64,000 nucleotides of DNA from Protula sp. h YS-2021 (taxonomy: Eukaryota; Annelida; Polychaeta; Sabellida; Serpulidae), in contig OX457029.1 in NCBI GenBank assembly GCA_949752745.1, forward strand, positions 15,020,599 through 15,084,598, read 5' to 3'. Each line of letters begins with the position of its first letter. Position 1 is the stretch's first letter. The notes under the pieces were generated by a model. The model saw only the letters and a list, made by a program, of their open reading frames with translations. It ran no database searches and was not told the DNA's origin. The position numbers and the translations under genes are program-made. This document shows positions 41,981 through 53,041 of this stretch, piece after piece.

Positions 41981-43270
41981 ATGTCGGCAGTAAACAACGA
42001 ACTTGCCCTCTTTCAACCTCCTGTGACTGAACATGCTGTTCAGGAGGTTGACTGGATCAATTACAGACCTGTTGGACAGATTGGGAAGGGATCAACCATA
42101 GAATTTCAAATACCCGGTACCAGCGCAGAATATATTTTACTCTCTAAAACTCGACTGCATGTGAAGTTACGGATACTACGTTCGGATGGTGTAACGCCAG
42201 TAGATACGAGTGATGAGGTGGTACTAGTTAATTTATCACTCCATTCTATTTTTAGACAAGTTGATGTTTCGCTCCAGCAACAAACTCTAAGCTCTGGAGT
42301 CGGTATAAACTATTTCCTGAAAAGTTATATCGATGTGCTGTTAAGATACGGGCATGACGTAAAAGAAAGTCAGCTGCAGGCTGAGGGTTATTACAAAGAC
42401 GATGGAGGAGCCTTTGAGGAGACCTCTCAAAACTCAGGTTATCTACAAAGAAGAGAACTGACGAGACATGGCATCGCGGATTTTGTTGGTCCAATTCATG
42501 CAGATGTCTGCCAGCAGCAACGTGCTATCCTTCCTGGAGTCCAAATAGGGGTAAAGCTGTTTCAAAGTGAGAACAGCTTCAGATTATTTGCACCCAGTGG
42601 CGACGCCTATGAAGTAGAAATTCAAGATGCTATTTTGAAAGTTTGCCACTTAAAACTTAATCCAGCCGTTGTGTTAGCTCATAATCAGAGATTAGAAAAG
42701 TCTCCAGCAATCTATCCGTTCTGGAAGTCGGATATAAAAACATACACGATAAGTGCTGGTACATTTACATGGAGCATAGATGACATGTGGCATTCATATG
42801 TACCCAGCAAGCTGGTTGTCGCGTTAGTATCAAGTGCGGCATATTCCGGAGATTACAGAAAGAACCCATTTTATTTTCAACATTTCAACTTAAACTACAT
42901 CGATCTAGCTGTTGACGGCAGGTCTGTCCCTACGCAAGCATGCACACCGAAATTTCAACCGAACCCTGACATGGAAGGCTCCTTTTTACCAACCGGTTAC
43001 GTTCACGAATACCTAAGTTTATTTAAAAATCAGTACCCACAAGAAGACGGGAATTTCATTCACCGAAACGAGTTTCCCGGCGGATATGCAATATATGTTT
43101 TTGATCTTAAACCTGGAACCGGTGATGAGCTATTCAGCGAAATTGGAAGGGGACACACGCGTCTGAGCATACGTTTTGAATCTGCGCTTGCAGAGCCAGT
43201 GACCGTTTTATGTTACGCACATATGCCGTCTCAATTTAGAATCGATAAAACGCGTAACGTTATACTATGA
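41981..43270 (+). CDS. Probable major capsid protein (F54H12.2-like), arm B
   Basis: 429 residues; F54H12.2-like family. The N-terminal half has I-G-K-G-S-T-I-E-F-Q-I-P and a Q-V-D-V-S-L-Q-Q-Q-T-L stretch, and the C-terminal part has D-L-K-P-G-T-G-D-E-L, consistent with a beta-sandwich virion protein. The stop overlaps the protease start by 4 bases (ATGA). Only three residue differences from arm A are visible, the lowest rate among the larger genes along with the PC4-like gene. Confidence 0.68.
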   Translation: MSAVNNELALFQPPVTEHAVQEVDWINYRPVGQIGKGSTIEFQIPGTSAEYILLSKTRLHVKLRILRSDGVTPVDTSDEVVLVNLSLHSIFRQVDVSLQQQTLSSGVGINYFLKSYIDVLLRYGHDVKESQLQAEGYYKDDGGAFEETSQNSGYLQRRELTRHGIADFVGPIHADVCQQQRAILPGVQIGVKLFQSENSFRLFAPSGDAYEVEIQDAILKVCHLKLNPAVVLAHNQRLEKSPAIYPFWKSDIKTYTISAGTFTWSIDDMWHSYVPSKLVVALVSSAAYSGDYRKNPFYFQHFNLNYIDLAVDGRSVPTQACTPKFQPNPDMEGSFLPTGYVHEYLSLFKNQYPQEDGNFIHRNEFPGGYAIYVFDLKPGTGDELFSEIGRGHTRLSIRFESALAEPVTVLCYAHMPSQFRIDKTRNVIL

Positions 43271-43704
43271 ATACCATTCAACTAAAGCACTACATGTTGA
43301 CTGAGCCATTTATCAGGGAATATTACGGAGGTGTCATCGCAAAAGATCAACTCCCAGTGTTTGTGAAGAAACCCACAGTGTTTATTGTTAATACGGATCC
43401 AATTGCTATGCCAGGGACACATTGGGTTGTTTTATTCGTTGATACTGTGTGCGAACATTTTGACTCTTCGGGAATTTCGCCGAGACCGGATTTCGAAACC
43501 TACTTGATTGCTAAAGGTCCTAACTATATGTATAACACCAAAAGACTGCAAGATTTCCAGTCTAATTCATGTGGATTATTTTGCTTGTTTTATTGTTACT
43601 TTCGTTGCAGAGGGTATAGCTTTGTGGAAATAATAAATATGTTTTCCAACAATCTTAAACTAAATGAAATTCTTGTCAATACTTTCTATAAACTCACAAA
43701 ATAG
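43267..43704 (+). CDS. Adenain-like cysteine protease, arm B
   Basis: 145 residues with the H (G-T-H-W-V), D (H-F-D-S-S-G) and C (N-S-C-G-L-F-C) of adenovirus-type proteases in order and with normal spacing. It starts inside the capsid stop codon. The arm-B frame runs to F-Y-K-L-T-K, unlike arm A. A role in capsid maturation is expected from adenovirus and Polinton relatives. Confidence 0.82.
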   Translation: MNTIQLKHYMLTEPFIREYYGGVIAKDQLPVFVKKPTVFIVNTDPIAMPGTHWVVLFVDTVCEHFDSSGISPRPDFETYLIAKGPNYMYNTKRLQDFQSNSCGLFCLFYCYFRCRGYSFVEIINMFSNNLKLNEILVNTFYKLTK

Positions 43705-44154
43705 GTTAATAGTTAAACTTTGTAGTTTTATTATTGTAAAATTATTGTTATTGATATTGGTGTTTTAAATAATAATGTTAAAATCATTGCAATAATTATT
43801 ATAATTAATGTTGGCGTCATTGTAATTAATATTTTATTTATTAATGATAAAATTGCTGTAATTGTTGTTACTATTATTTTAATCATTAGTGTTAAAATTG
43901 TTTGATATTTTGATTATAATTGTCACTGTTGTTGTAGTAGAAAGGTAATAAAAACAAAATAAAAATAAATGTTGTCTTTATTTTATTGCTTCTACATCCT
44001 AGTTTTACATCAATAAATACAAAATAAACAATTAAAAACAATCATAATAAACACAACATTAAACTATTTACCTTTGCTTAAGAAAATGTGTTACAGTAAA
44101 AAGATTCTGAAACAGCTGTTACACAGTCAATCCATACTAATCAATGAAAAAGTT
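43705..44154. other. AT-rich spacer between convergent Polinton gene sets, arm B
   Basis: Mirror of 27,479-27,969. TATTATTAAT-type words and poly(A) signals for both directions are present. No gene. Confidence 0.7.
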
Positions 44155-44601
44155 TTATTCCAAAGTAAGTTCCGCAAATGACTTTTCAAGCTTTTCTATT
44201 GTTGAGTTTCCTAGTTTAAAAACTGATGTATCCACAGTGATGCGTCCATTTTCCCATCTTGCAACATTTGCTGACATCGGCACATCGTTATTAAAAAGTT
44301 TAATTATCAAGTCACTCACTTCAATCATTAGTTCAATCGACCATTCGCTGTTGGCTTTTTGAAAGGCTTGACTTATATCATAGTTATATGTACATAACTT
44401 ATTCTCTTCGCATTCCCTTTCAAAACTTTTTACCATACTTGATTTGTTTATTAGATTTCCAGCAGGTTTCCATAAATTATGCATATTAGTTACTTGTTTT
44501 GTCCAATCACGCTCAAGCATAGGAAGCAGAGAAAAAATATAATCCTTATAGTTCGCTTTAAACACTTCATCCATCTTGTTCATTTTTTGAATGATACTCA
44601 A
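44155..44601 (-). CDS. Polinton protein of unknown function, arm B
   Basis: 148 residues from the first ATG, or 142 from M7, the start used by the arm-A copy, where the earlier ATG is absent. The sequence is mostly helical with no recognised domain. It follows the PC4-like gene on the same strand and converges on the protease. Confidence 0.6.
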   Translation of the reverse strand: MSIIQKMNKMDEVFKANYKDYIFSLLPMLERDWTKQVTNMHNLWKPAGNLINKSSMVKSFERECEENKLCTYNYDISQAFQKANSEWSIELMIEVSDLIIKLFNNDVPMSANVARWENGRITVDTSVFKLGNSTIEKLEKSFAELTLE

Positions 44602-44725
44602 CTAAACAGTTACTCAAGATAAATAGTGCTACGGATGATTACCAATTACTAATCTCACATATGATTTGTTAAACGACCGCAAATAATGTCTTGTTCATTT
44701 ATGGAGTAATTGAACATATTCAGTC

Positions 44726-45592
44726 CTAAACTTTAAGATATCCGAACAATCGGCTGTATACTTCCCAGATCCGGTGATCGATGCATCCACAATCACATTC
44801 GACTGGTGGCATCTGTGATTGTTCGACGAGTTTATACAACACTTTATCATCGATTGTAGCGGGCATTTTAATGTTCCACTTCATTGCACTGTTGAGAATC
44901 TGCAATGATTTCTCCAAGTCTACCATCCTTTTTGCAGTGGAGAAGTTAAGCATAACTGCATCTTCCCATTGTGACAAGCATCCACTTCCGCTACTCATAT
45001 GAGACCACTGGTCTGGAGCGCTGTAAGAACATCCTATACAGGATTCTTTGAGGTTTTGTTGTATTTGTTCGATAATTAGATGTGCGTGTAGCCGCGTTAC
45101 TATTTTCGTTTCATCAACCTTAGGGGCAAGTACATAGGAAAGCTCCACGTTATTTTCGTTTTCTTTCTCAGCCGCTTCCTTTAAGAAATGCCACTGACCT
45201 TTGCGCGAACTGTATAACACATCCTGCTCCAAAAGTTTGTTTATTTTGGGTATTGCAGTTAAGAACTGGTCCCATTCTTCTTTGCTGAGATTGATGTATT
45301 TTGTAAATTTTTCACTGTCCGACGAGACATTTTCTTGAAAACACACGTAACTCTGCCCTCGGTATTGAGATAATTTTAGCTCTTTTGCCGTTGTTAGTGT
45401 CAATCCATATTCACTCTCTGATTTCAAACTGAGTGAAATTAATCCAAGATTATTGTTCAAAAATTTCCAAACCCGCTCGGAAAAGGAAATAAATTTTTGG
45501 CTGCGTGAAAGCTGGATGTATTTTCCAAACTTTCCTACAACGACTGTTAAAGATAAACCAAAGCAAAATTCAACAGAATATTTTCCATTCAT
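44726..45592 (-). CDS. PC4-like DNA-binding protein, arm B
   Basis: 288 residues, same features as the arm-A copy: two PC4-like N-terminal segments, then a C-x2-C ... H ... C cluster and a C-D-C-G-C group. It is the outermost gene of the arm, ~300 bp from the element end, transcribed inward. The PC4-like gene of the 7.9-kb element is a different, shorter protein, but it shares the strand-K/G-I-x-L-S-x-x-W pattern. Confidence 0.6.
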   Translation of the reverse strand: MNGKYSVEFCFGLSLTVVVGKFGKYIQLSRSQKFISFSERVWKFLNNNLGLISLSLKSESEYGLTLTTAKELKLSQYRGQSYVCFQENVSSDSEKFTKYINLSKEEWDQFLTAIPKINKLLEQDVLYSSRKGQWHFLKEAAEKENENNVELSYVLAPKVDETKIVTRLHAHLIIEQIQQNLKESCIGCSYSAPDQWSHMSSGSGCLSQWEDAVMLNFSTAKRMVDLEKSLQILNSAMKWNIKMPATIDDKVLYKLVEQSQMPPVECDCGCIDHRIWEVYSRLFGYLKV

Positions 45593-45648
45593 CTTGACTA
45601 CGTTGGTACTGACGCACTGAAGCTTTTTTCCCCAATCCCCAATGCTTC

Positions 45649-45678
45649 ATTTATACGACGCACATCCACATGACGTCA
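45649..45678 (-). promoter_or_regulatory. TATA box and CRE of the arm-B terminal gene
   Basis: On the minus strand TATAAAT (45,649-45,655) and TGACGTCA (45,671-45,678) lie 57-86 bp before the ATG at 45,592, exactly as in arm A. Confidence 0.55.
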
Positions 45679-45893
45679 TTTTGGCGCGCTCAGTTTACCC
45701 CAAATATCGCTCACGAAAAGGGACACAGACTCATATTAACGTTTGCATTTCCAGCGTTCTCATTAATATCCACATCCCCACCCCTCCACATCTGTTCAAC
45801 ACGTAACATGCAATTATCTGCTCAATGCCCATATATGGAGCGTTTCGAAATCGTTATGCATTTTGTGTCAGCAAAAAAGCTCACATAACTACT

Positions 45894-45899
45894 CTCTAG
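45894..45899. repeat. Target-site duplication, right copy (CTCTAG)
   Basis: Directly follows CATAACTACT and matches 25,741-25,746. Confidence 0.85.
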
Positions 45900-46204
45900 G
45901 TCCAGCCCTTTTCGAGTTATTCAACTTTAAAATATCCGTGACGTCACAAGATGTTGATGACGTCATAGGTCAATAAAAACGCTATTTGGCACCATTTGGC
46001 ACAGTCAACTATAAGTGTGCCAAGTTTATGCCGATTTGGAGATATCTGGAAACCGACTAAAAAATTTCAGCTAAAAAAATGAAAAAAAAAAAACTAGCAA
46101 AAAAGGAAAAAAAACAGATACTTTAAGTACTTTTAGCCCACACTTTCCGCACCGATTGAATTCAAATACGTTTGAAAAATTTACTTATCAAGCGTTAATC
46201 AAAC
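45900..46204. other. Sequence right of the Polinton, not in segmental copy 1
   Basis: Contains CRE-like GACGTCA words near 45,940-45,965 and an A-rich run at 46,070-46,120. No gene. With 23,851-25,740 it makes up the part of the copy-2 insertion that is not Polinton. Confidence 0.55.
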
Positions 46205-46360
46205 CTTTCATGTAATGCATTGACATTAAATACTTTCCTGATCAGACCGTTGCTCGGTGCTTTTATGGTCAAACCGTTGCTGGGCGCTTTCGTGGTCAAA
46301 CCGTTGCTCGTTTGTTTGCTGATCACGCCCTTGCTCGGCACTTTTCTGATCAGACCGTTT
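46205..46360 (+). repeat. Short tandem array (~34-bp unit)
   Basis: About four units built on CTGATCAGACCGTTGCTCGG or GGTCAAACCGTTGCTGGG, each followed by a CTTTT-type linker. Segmental copy 1 has a single unit (17,312-17,335), so the array expanded only in copy 2. Confidence 0.7.
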
Positions 46361-47224
46361 GTTCGATACTTTTGCTCAATTAAGGCATAATATTACAACA
46401 CTTCAGTCCAATGTATTTCTTACATCAAATTATGGTTCTGAAAAAATGGCTTCGCTTAAAATTGCAAATCTACCTGGGAAATCCAGGGAAGTTTATGCCC
46501 TTTTCCAACTAGACCGAAGTGCAAATAAAACAGCAAAAAAAGCGTTGATTAGTAAGAAGTGGTAAATGAAATATAACTATAATTAGGAGGAAAACTAAAA
46601 TGTTAAGACTGATCAAAACTGAGACCGCTGGTTTTTTTGGATTTTTATATCATATAGGTATCCAAGTTATGCCATATAAGATGCTGCCCTTCATTGAAAC
46701 AGCTGCTACATAGATTACACATTATGATTTTATCACGATTTATTCTCTTTAAATATTCATAAAATGTCTTTTACTAAGTGGAGTTATACAAACAATTATT
46801 TTTAAATCATAACCACTTTATTCTGATTTTAATCACAGTTCATAGTCTTCTTTAGAAGATGACACAAAATACATGAAGCATTTCTGGTTTGATACTGTGC
46901 TACCAAGCAGACTGACTGTAATTTTTACCAAAAGCATCTTAAAGGATTGGCTTCAAATCCATTAATATCTAAAGCAACGTACACAGATTTGCCGCTCAAT
47001 GTATGATTATTAACAGTGTTTCTGAGGAATGAAATGAATAATTGCTATATCATTAAATACATCTCACTATAAGTGCCAATGTTGCAGAAAGTGCCCATTC
47101 TGCCATTTAATCCTGAAAAACAAAGCGAAAGTACTCTTCAAAAGCCTGTGGTTACACAAAATATATAACTTTAAAATTCAAACAAGGCGCTTTTCTTTAA
47201 CGCGCTGTGAAAAATTCTTGAATT

Positions 47225-47398
<174 letters not shown>

Positions 47399-49599
47399 TT
47401 ACTTTGAACGATTACAAAATGGACTGAGGTGTTCAGTGCCACATAACACGGGCATCTCTGTTCTATGTATTTTAAGAGTCTGCCTTAATGCTTACCATAA
47501 CGCTGCACAGGGGTGACGTGGGAGAGTATCTATTTCGATTATTAATACTGGGTAAGTCGCAGACTTAAAAGGAGTTCATTGGATTGTACAGGTCATTCTG
47601 TCGCATCTTTTCTCTCCTCAGTGATCTGCCATTTTGTCCTTGTTTCTCCTTTGACCATATTGACCGTAGAACCACCAAATTGTGCCCGTATGGAGTACTT
47701 GATGTGAAGTTGGGCAGCTGGCCTTTTGTTCTCCGCTCTTGTTCTGTTTTCATTTTCATGATCAAAACACGGAGCAAAAAAAAAAAAAAAGAAAAAAACA
47801 AAAAAAAGAAAGCAGTGAGTTTTCTTCAACATTTAGTACATTAGCGCTGCATTCTCAACAAAGCTTCTCGCGCATGTCAGCAGCCACACATGATACTTTA
47901 TTTGTATACGCCAACTATATGATGTGAAATGCGTGTTGAGTGTGAATGCTGTTAAATATGCTGTGAATGCAGTGAAATGTTTGTATTCATTTTATTAGCA
48001 CAAAAGGCAAAATGTAAAATAGTCATTTAAAACACACTCCTGAAATATGTTCCTGTGAATTATAAACTACGGGTCACGCACTAGTTATTTGAGGCAATGG
48101 GGTATAAAAGTGTCATAAGGCCATAGTTTTAAAGTACTGATTCACAATGGCGTGGAGCTAAGGCATTGGGGTGCCGTTTCATAAGGTTAGCAGCAAAGCC
48201 ATGTTCTTTTTTATAGAAAGCTTTCAAACTTGCATAAAATGTTCCTTTCAAACTGGCATGACTGTAAAAGAAAACCAAATCAAACGTCCACTGAAAATGT
48301 CAAAAGTACTACTTAAGGATAGAAATTGCTGTGCAAATTTTAATTTTGGCCAGGTGTTTAAAATTTCGCTTTCACGAAATTAGTTCTCATTCATCTTGTC
48401 TTTACGCGCTAAGGGCAGGTGCTATATTTGCAACTAATAGCTGCTTAAAACAAAACTGAGACGCACATGTGAGTGTTTATTTGTGTTCTGGTAAAAGCAT
48501 GGGGAAAAAACTTATGCCATTTATAATTGTTTCATGATACGTTAAATTTATAAATCTAGTCCCAGTTTCAGAGTTATCGCAATCATTCCAGTAGTATTTT
48601 TACAGTTCTTTATACAGTAAAGTTCGCATTTGGTACGGTGCCTTGTGTAATGTGTTCGGAAAAGTGAGGCGTCTGGATTATTGATGTTTTTTAATTATTG
48701 AATAGAATGGAAAATAAAAAAGGATTGAAAATGCTCTGTCCGGTTTGTTCGGTAGGCGCTAATAAGCCCTGCAATAGTGAACGCTCTGTGGGATATCTCT
48801 ATGGAAAATTTACCTCAATTTATATGAAACAACAAAATGCGTAATGAAAAGAATATGGTTTAAATTTTGTCTTTTTACTTATTTCCTTGCAAATGTTTTT
48901 CAGTCACTTATTTGCATATCAAAGGCACATTTAAAGCTTTCAAAACATAAAAAACCAAGTATGCTGTGGCTAAGCAAATAATATGATTCAGTAAGTATAT
49001 TCAAGCTTATTTTTCATTGGAGAAGATTTTGGCGCTACTGGTACTAAAAACAACACATACATGGAAAGCACGCACAAAATAGACATGATTGAATTACACA
49101 ATGGTGTGCTAGCAGATCTAAAATTTAGTAATGCAATAGGAAACCTGGAAATTAAATTAGATCTGTTATTTTAAAGGCAGGTCTGCCGAACAGCATTCTT
49201 AACAATGCACACCAAAAACGAGTCTTGTGAGGAGCGCGTGCTGTATATTTCAGGTTATTGCCCCCCAAATCTACCCATTTTATACTTGGTACGGAGTTCC
49301 AAGGAGTTATTGAATTGTGGTAATCCCGTAACTTCTTTTTGTTTCTGTCGTCTTTTTTTTTTTCGTCTCTTTCCACACATCACACGAAACGGCTGATGCA
49401 AGAAAAATGAAAAATGACACAGTTGTAGTTGGCCTTTGGAACTATATTGAAAATATTTGGCCTATGACGTCATCATCGTCATCTTATGGCGTCATGGAGT
49501 TTTTAAAGCTGTTTGTTTTTATATTTTTTATTTCAGGTTTCAACAAAATTTGCAAAATCATTGGCTCGAAAATTAAACCGTTGTATACCTGAAGAGATA

Positions 49600-50015
49600 A
49601 CCACCATCAACATTACGAATGGGTTGCAAATGGAAGTCGAAACAAGTCCTGACGTTAAATAGACGAGTTTTCGACGTCTTTACGTCTTTACAGCTTCGAG
49701 TTTCCAGCGCCTGTTCGGCATTGTTGATTAGATGTCCGAGAAAGTGGTGTTAGGCTGCGACCAACAGAGACAGCTAAACAACGTTACTTAACACGCTGAT
49801 TATACGTCCATTTGTGGTCGAAACCAATCACAACACATTGCAACAATATTTAATGTTGCGGTGTGGACCGTTCGGCGTCGTAACCTGAAATGGACGTTAT
49901 AGATTCAAACTGGAATGGCCCATTTCAGTGTAATGTTGCAGGGTAGTCCTGATATAGCGCTGTGATCGCTGAAAGGGACTTAAAACACCAATAAACAAAC
50001 AAACATCGACATCGG
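49600..50015 (+). other. SINE- or LINE-tail-like insertion, unclassified
   Basis: This has no partner in segmental copy 1. It ends in ATATAGCGCTGTGATCGC... and CACCAATAAACAAACAAAC, the kind of tail seen on many invertebrate non-LTR elements and SINEs. No start or duplication was located. Confidence 0.35.
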
Positions 50016-50809
50016 AATGTTTACTGGAAGCACGTGAAAAACTTGTGTTCGTTCAGCTTTAACGCAACAGGCACCATGGCACTACTTTTAAAACAGGTTT
50101 TTGCGGAATTGTAAATTTTTAAGTCTAGAGTTTCATAGTTTTTTATTGACCCAAGTGTAATTATCGCTACTCGCCAACGAAAACGGTCATTTACAGGATG
50201 TTTTCTCAGTCGGGTTAAACAGAGATGGCTATTGTATCAGAAATTTGCACCTTTTAATTATATTCTGTATTTTAAACCTAATATACACATCATCAGTAAT
50301 GCGTTGGATTGACAGCAGAATAAATCACCTAAGACTGGACCCGTAGAAGAAAACTAAGCGTTAGAGTAGTTCACAGTCCACTGAAGAAAAGCTACTTTGT
50401 TGCATAACTTATCAAAATGTAAAAAAATGTAACTGTTAAAAGATGGATTTTCTCTTTAACGGACATCGGACAGGGCACGAACATATCTTGACGATAAAAT
50501 ATGCCTCAGTAAGCGGTCGTAAATTGTAGAAAGTCCCAGAAGGTGCAGGGTCCTACAAAACAACTACAAAACAACAACACGTGCTAGGGTTCAATGGCTT
50601 TATACCAAGATCACCTGAATATTCCACCTGAAATGATCTGAAACTCATAATCAGGTTGTGGCTCTGCACTTTTGCATGGATGAACTCTTTCAACGATATA
50701 AGGCGACTCTGAGTGAATAATCACCATCTTGTGGCATGAGCCGACGAATCGACGGGCGTTTCTCCGCATGTGAGGTAATCACGCGGATCATGTCGATGGT
50801 GCGTGGTGC

Positions 50810-51300
50810 TCCCATGGCACCTTCCCTCCATGGCACCTTCCCTCCATGGCACCTTCCCTCCATGACACCTTCCCTCCACGGCATCTTCCCTCCATGGCAC
50901 CTTTCATCCATGGCACCTTCCCTCCATAACACCTTCCCTTCACGGCATCTTCCCTCCATGGCACCTTTCATCCATTGCACCTTCCCTCTATAGCATCTTC
51001 CCTCCATGGAACCTTTCATCCATGGCACCTTCTCTCCATGACACCTTTCATCCATGACATCATCCCTCCATGGCACATTTCATCCATGGCACCTTCCCTA
51101 TATAGCACCTTCCCTCCATGGCACCTTCCCTCCACGGCACCTTCCCTCCATGACACCTTCCCTTCATGACACCTTTCATCCATGACACCTTCCCTCCACG
51201 GCACCTTCCCTCCATGACACCTTCCCTCCACGGCACCTTCCGTCCATGGCACCTTCTCTCCATGGCAGCTTTCATCCATGGCACCTTCCCTCCATGACAG
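50810..51300 (+). repeat. 16-bp minisatellite (CCTCCATGGCACCTTC), about 30 units
   Basis: Tandem 16-bp units with variants CATGACACC, CACGGCATC and TTTCATCCATGG, indicating higher-order mixing. The several overlapping open frames on both strands are by-products. Copy 1 lacks the array: 21,236-21,260 is the matching site. Confidence 0.92.
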
Positions 51301-51610
51301 CATCAAGCCAATCGCAACATGAGTAATCGAAAAATCCCATATGTTCAGCAACACAACGATAAATCCTCAGCAACACAACGACGCACGCTCCACAACACAA
51401 CTACACATGCTAACCACATAACTGAGCTTGCTTATCAGCACAACTACGCACGCTCAGATAGACAACGACACATGTTCAGCAACACAACGATGCATGCTGA
51501 ACAACACAACGACACATCCTCAGCAAAACATACCCATGCTCAGCATTATAGGGATGCATACCCAGCAACACAACGACACATGTTCAGCAACACAATGACG
51601 TATGTTGAGC

Positions 51611-53041
51611 GAATCCGCGACAAAACGCCTCGCGACATAACGCCTCGCGATAAAACGCCTCGCGACATAAGGCCTCGAGACAAAACGCCTCAAAATGTAA
51701 AGTGCGACAAAACGCCTCACTCGTATCAACTCCCTATTTTCCCCCATTTTTCTTACTTTTTATCGTACACTCATTGTTCACCTATTACACATTTGTCATT
51801 GAATTTGTTTCTGAATTTTTGCTCGTACTGTTTTTCCGGTAAACGGCGTAAAGCCCCCCCGGCAAAAAGCCCCCCGGCGAAAACCCCCTACATTTTGCCA
51901 CCCTAGGCGAAAAGCCCCCCCCCCCCCCCCCGGCGAAAAGCCCTACTGGCAGAAACCCCCCCCCCCCCCACGAGCATTTTATTTAGTACATTATTTGAAA
52001 AATATTTTAAATTCATAAATATAATTTTCAAGGAAATGTAGGTCATTCGGCAAAATTCAAATATTATGCTATGTGAAAACCACAAACCACACAAAGTTGA
52101 TTGATGTGGAGACCACAAAGGCGTCACCGTCCATAGGGATTTGAACTACACAATGGACTATTGTAAGCTGGATCACACTGAGCCCCCTCCCTATTATGAG
52201 GATATGAAAACCTCAAAGCACAAAAAGTTGATTGAGGTGAAGACCACAAAGGCGTCACCGTCCATAGGGATTTGAACTACACACTATTGTAAGCTGGATC
52301 ACACTCATAATCCCTGAGCCCACTCCTATCGTTGCACTTCATCGCTGACACCACACCTTCAAAAAAGCTGCCGTAAGATGCAATCGAAGATTAATCCTCC
52401 CGGAGTTTATGGTGGCACCTCCCGAGTAAACTAGCTTAAGCTCCGGAAAGTATCCTGAGTTAAGGTAAGGATGGATATATAAGGTGGGCCTCTAGAAAAA
52501 AATGACCGGGGAGGGGGGAGGGGGAGTTTCTGCCGGTAGGGCTTTTCGCCGGGGGGGGCTTTTCGCCTAGGGTGGCAAAATATAGGGGGTTTTCGCCGGG
52601 GGGGGGGGCTTTTCGCCGGGGGGGGGGGGACTTTACGCCGGCATTCTGTTTTTCCATTTTTTCTGACATTTTTGCTCATTTTTTTCTACGCCAAGATGCT
52701 TGTTATATATTTTATTCTACAAAGGAAGAAGAGCAAAAACAAAGAAATGCTTCCTTTGCTGGTCTTGCATTCAAAGAGTAGTCCGATCAGAGTCACTGAA
52801 TGTCAGAGATATCGGGGTATTGCATGGCATCTAATCCTTGAAAGTCGCCAGACTGGCTATAGAGGAAGTCATTTAGTCAAAGTAAGAAAAATGGGGAAAA
52901 TAGGGAGTTTATACGAGTGAGGCGTTTTTTCGCACTTTACATTTTGAGGCGTTTTGTCGCGAGGCCTTATGTCGCGAGGCGTTTTATCGCGAGGCGTTAT
53001 GTTGCGAGGCGTTTTGTCGCGAGGCCTTTTGTCGGGATACC
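51611..53041. mobile_element. MULE-like element 1, non-coding, 1.43 kb
   Basis: Ends GAATCCGCGACAAAACG and GGTATCCCGACAAAAGG (read inward), flanked by the 9-bp duplication ATGTTGAGC (51,602-51,610 and 53,042-53,050). The TIRs (~150 bp) are repeats of a ~15-bp unit, CGACAAAACGCCTCG. Nine-bp duplications are typical of the Mutator superfamily. No transposase inside; element 2 is nested in it. Confidence 0.85.
51838..52646. mobile_element. MULE-like element 2, nested, 0.81 kb
   Basis: Flanked by TGTTTTTCC (51,829-51,837 and 52,647-52,655), 9 bp. Ends read GGTAAACGGCG and GAATGCCGGCG. The TIRs are repeats of a GGCGAAAAGCCCCCC-type unit with long C/G runs. The core has two ~110-bp direct repeats (ACCACAAAGGCGTCACCGTC) near 52,100-52,300 and no coding capacity. 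Confidence 0.82.

Larger units (their letters stand above)
25747..45893. mobile_element. 20-kb palindromic Polinton/Maverick (adintovirus-like) element
   Basis: Both ends read inward as AGTAGTTATGTGAG, and CTCTAG flanks both sides (25,741-25,746 and 45,894-45,899), the 6-bp duplication expected of Polintons. Arms 25,747-33,743 and 37,889-45,893 are ~8-kb near-identical inverted copies. The 4,145-bp loop holds nearly all of DNA polymerase B. Each arm has, from the end inward, PC4-like, unknown, adenain-like protease, capsid, basic, small, integrase, two small proteins, ATPase and the polymerase 3' end. Both ends are therefore the same original end, and the other end (upstream of the polymerase) is missing. 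A normal Polinton of this type would be ~12 kb with one gene set. Confidence 0.9.
37889..45893 (+). repeat. Polinton arm B
   Basis: Inverted partner of 25,747-33,743. It is continuous with the polymerase loop, so this arm keeps the original gene order. Confidence 0.93.

Noticed and set aside
50690..51354. Several overlapping frames rich in G-R-C-H-G-G-K or P-S-M-A-P
   Set aside because: They are by-products of the 16-bp minisatellite, open in several frames at once.
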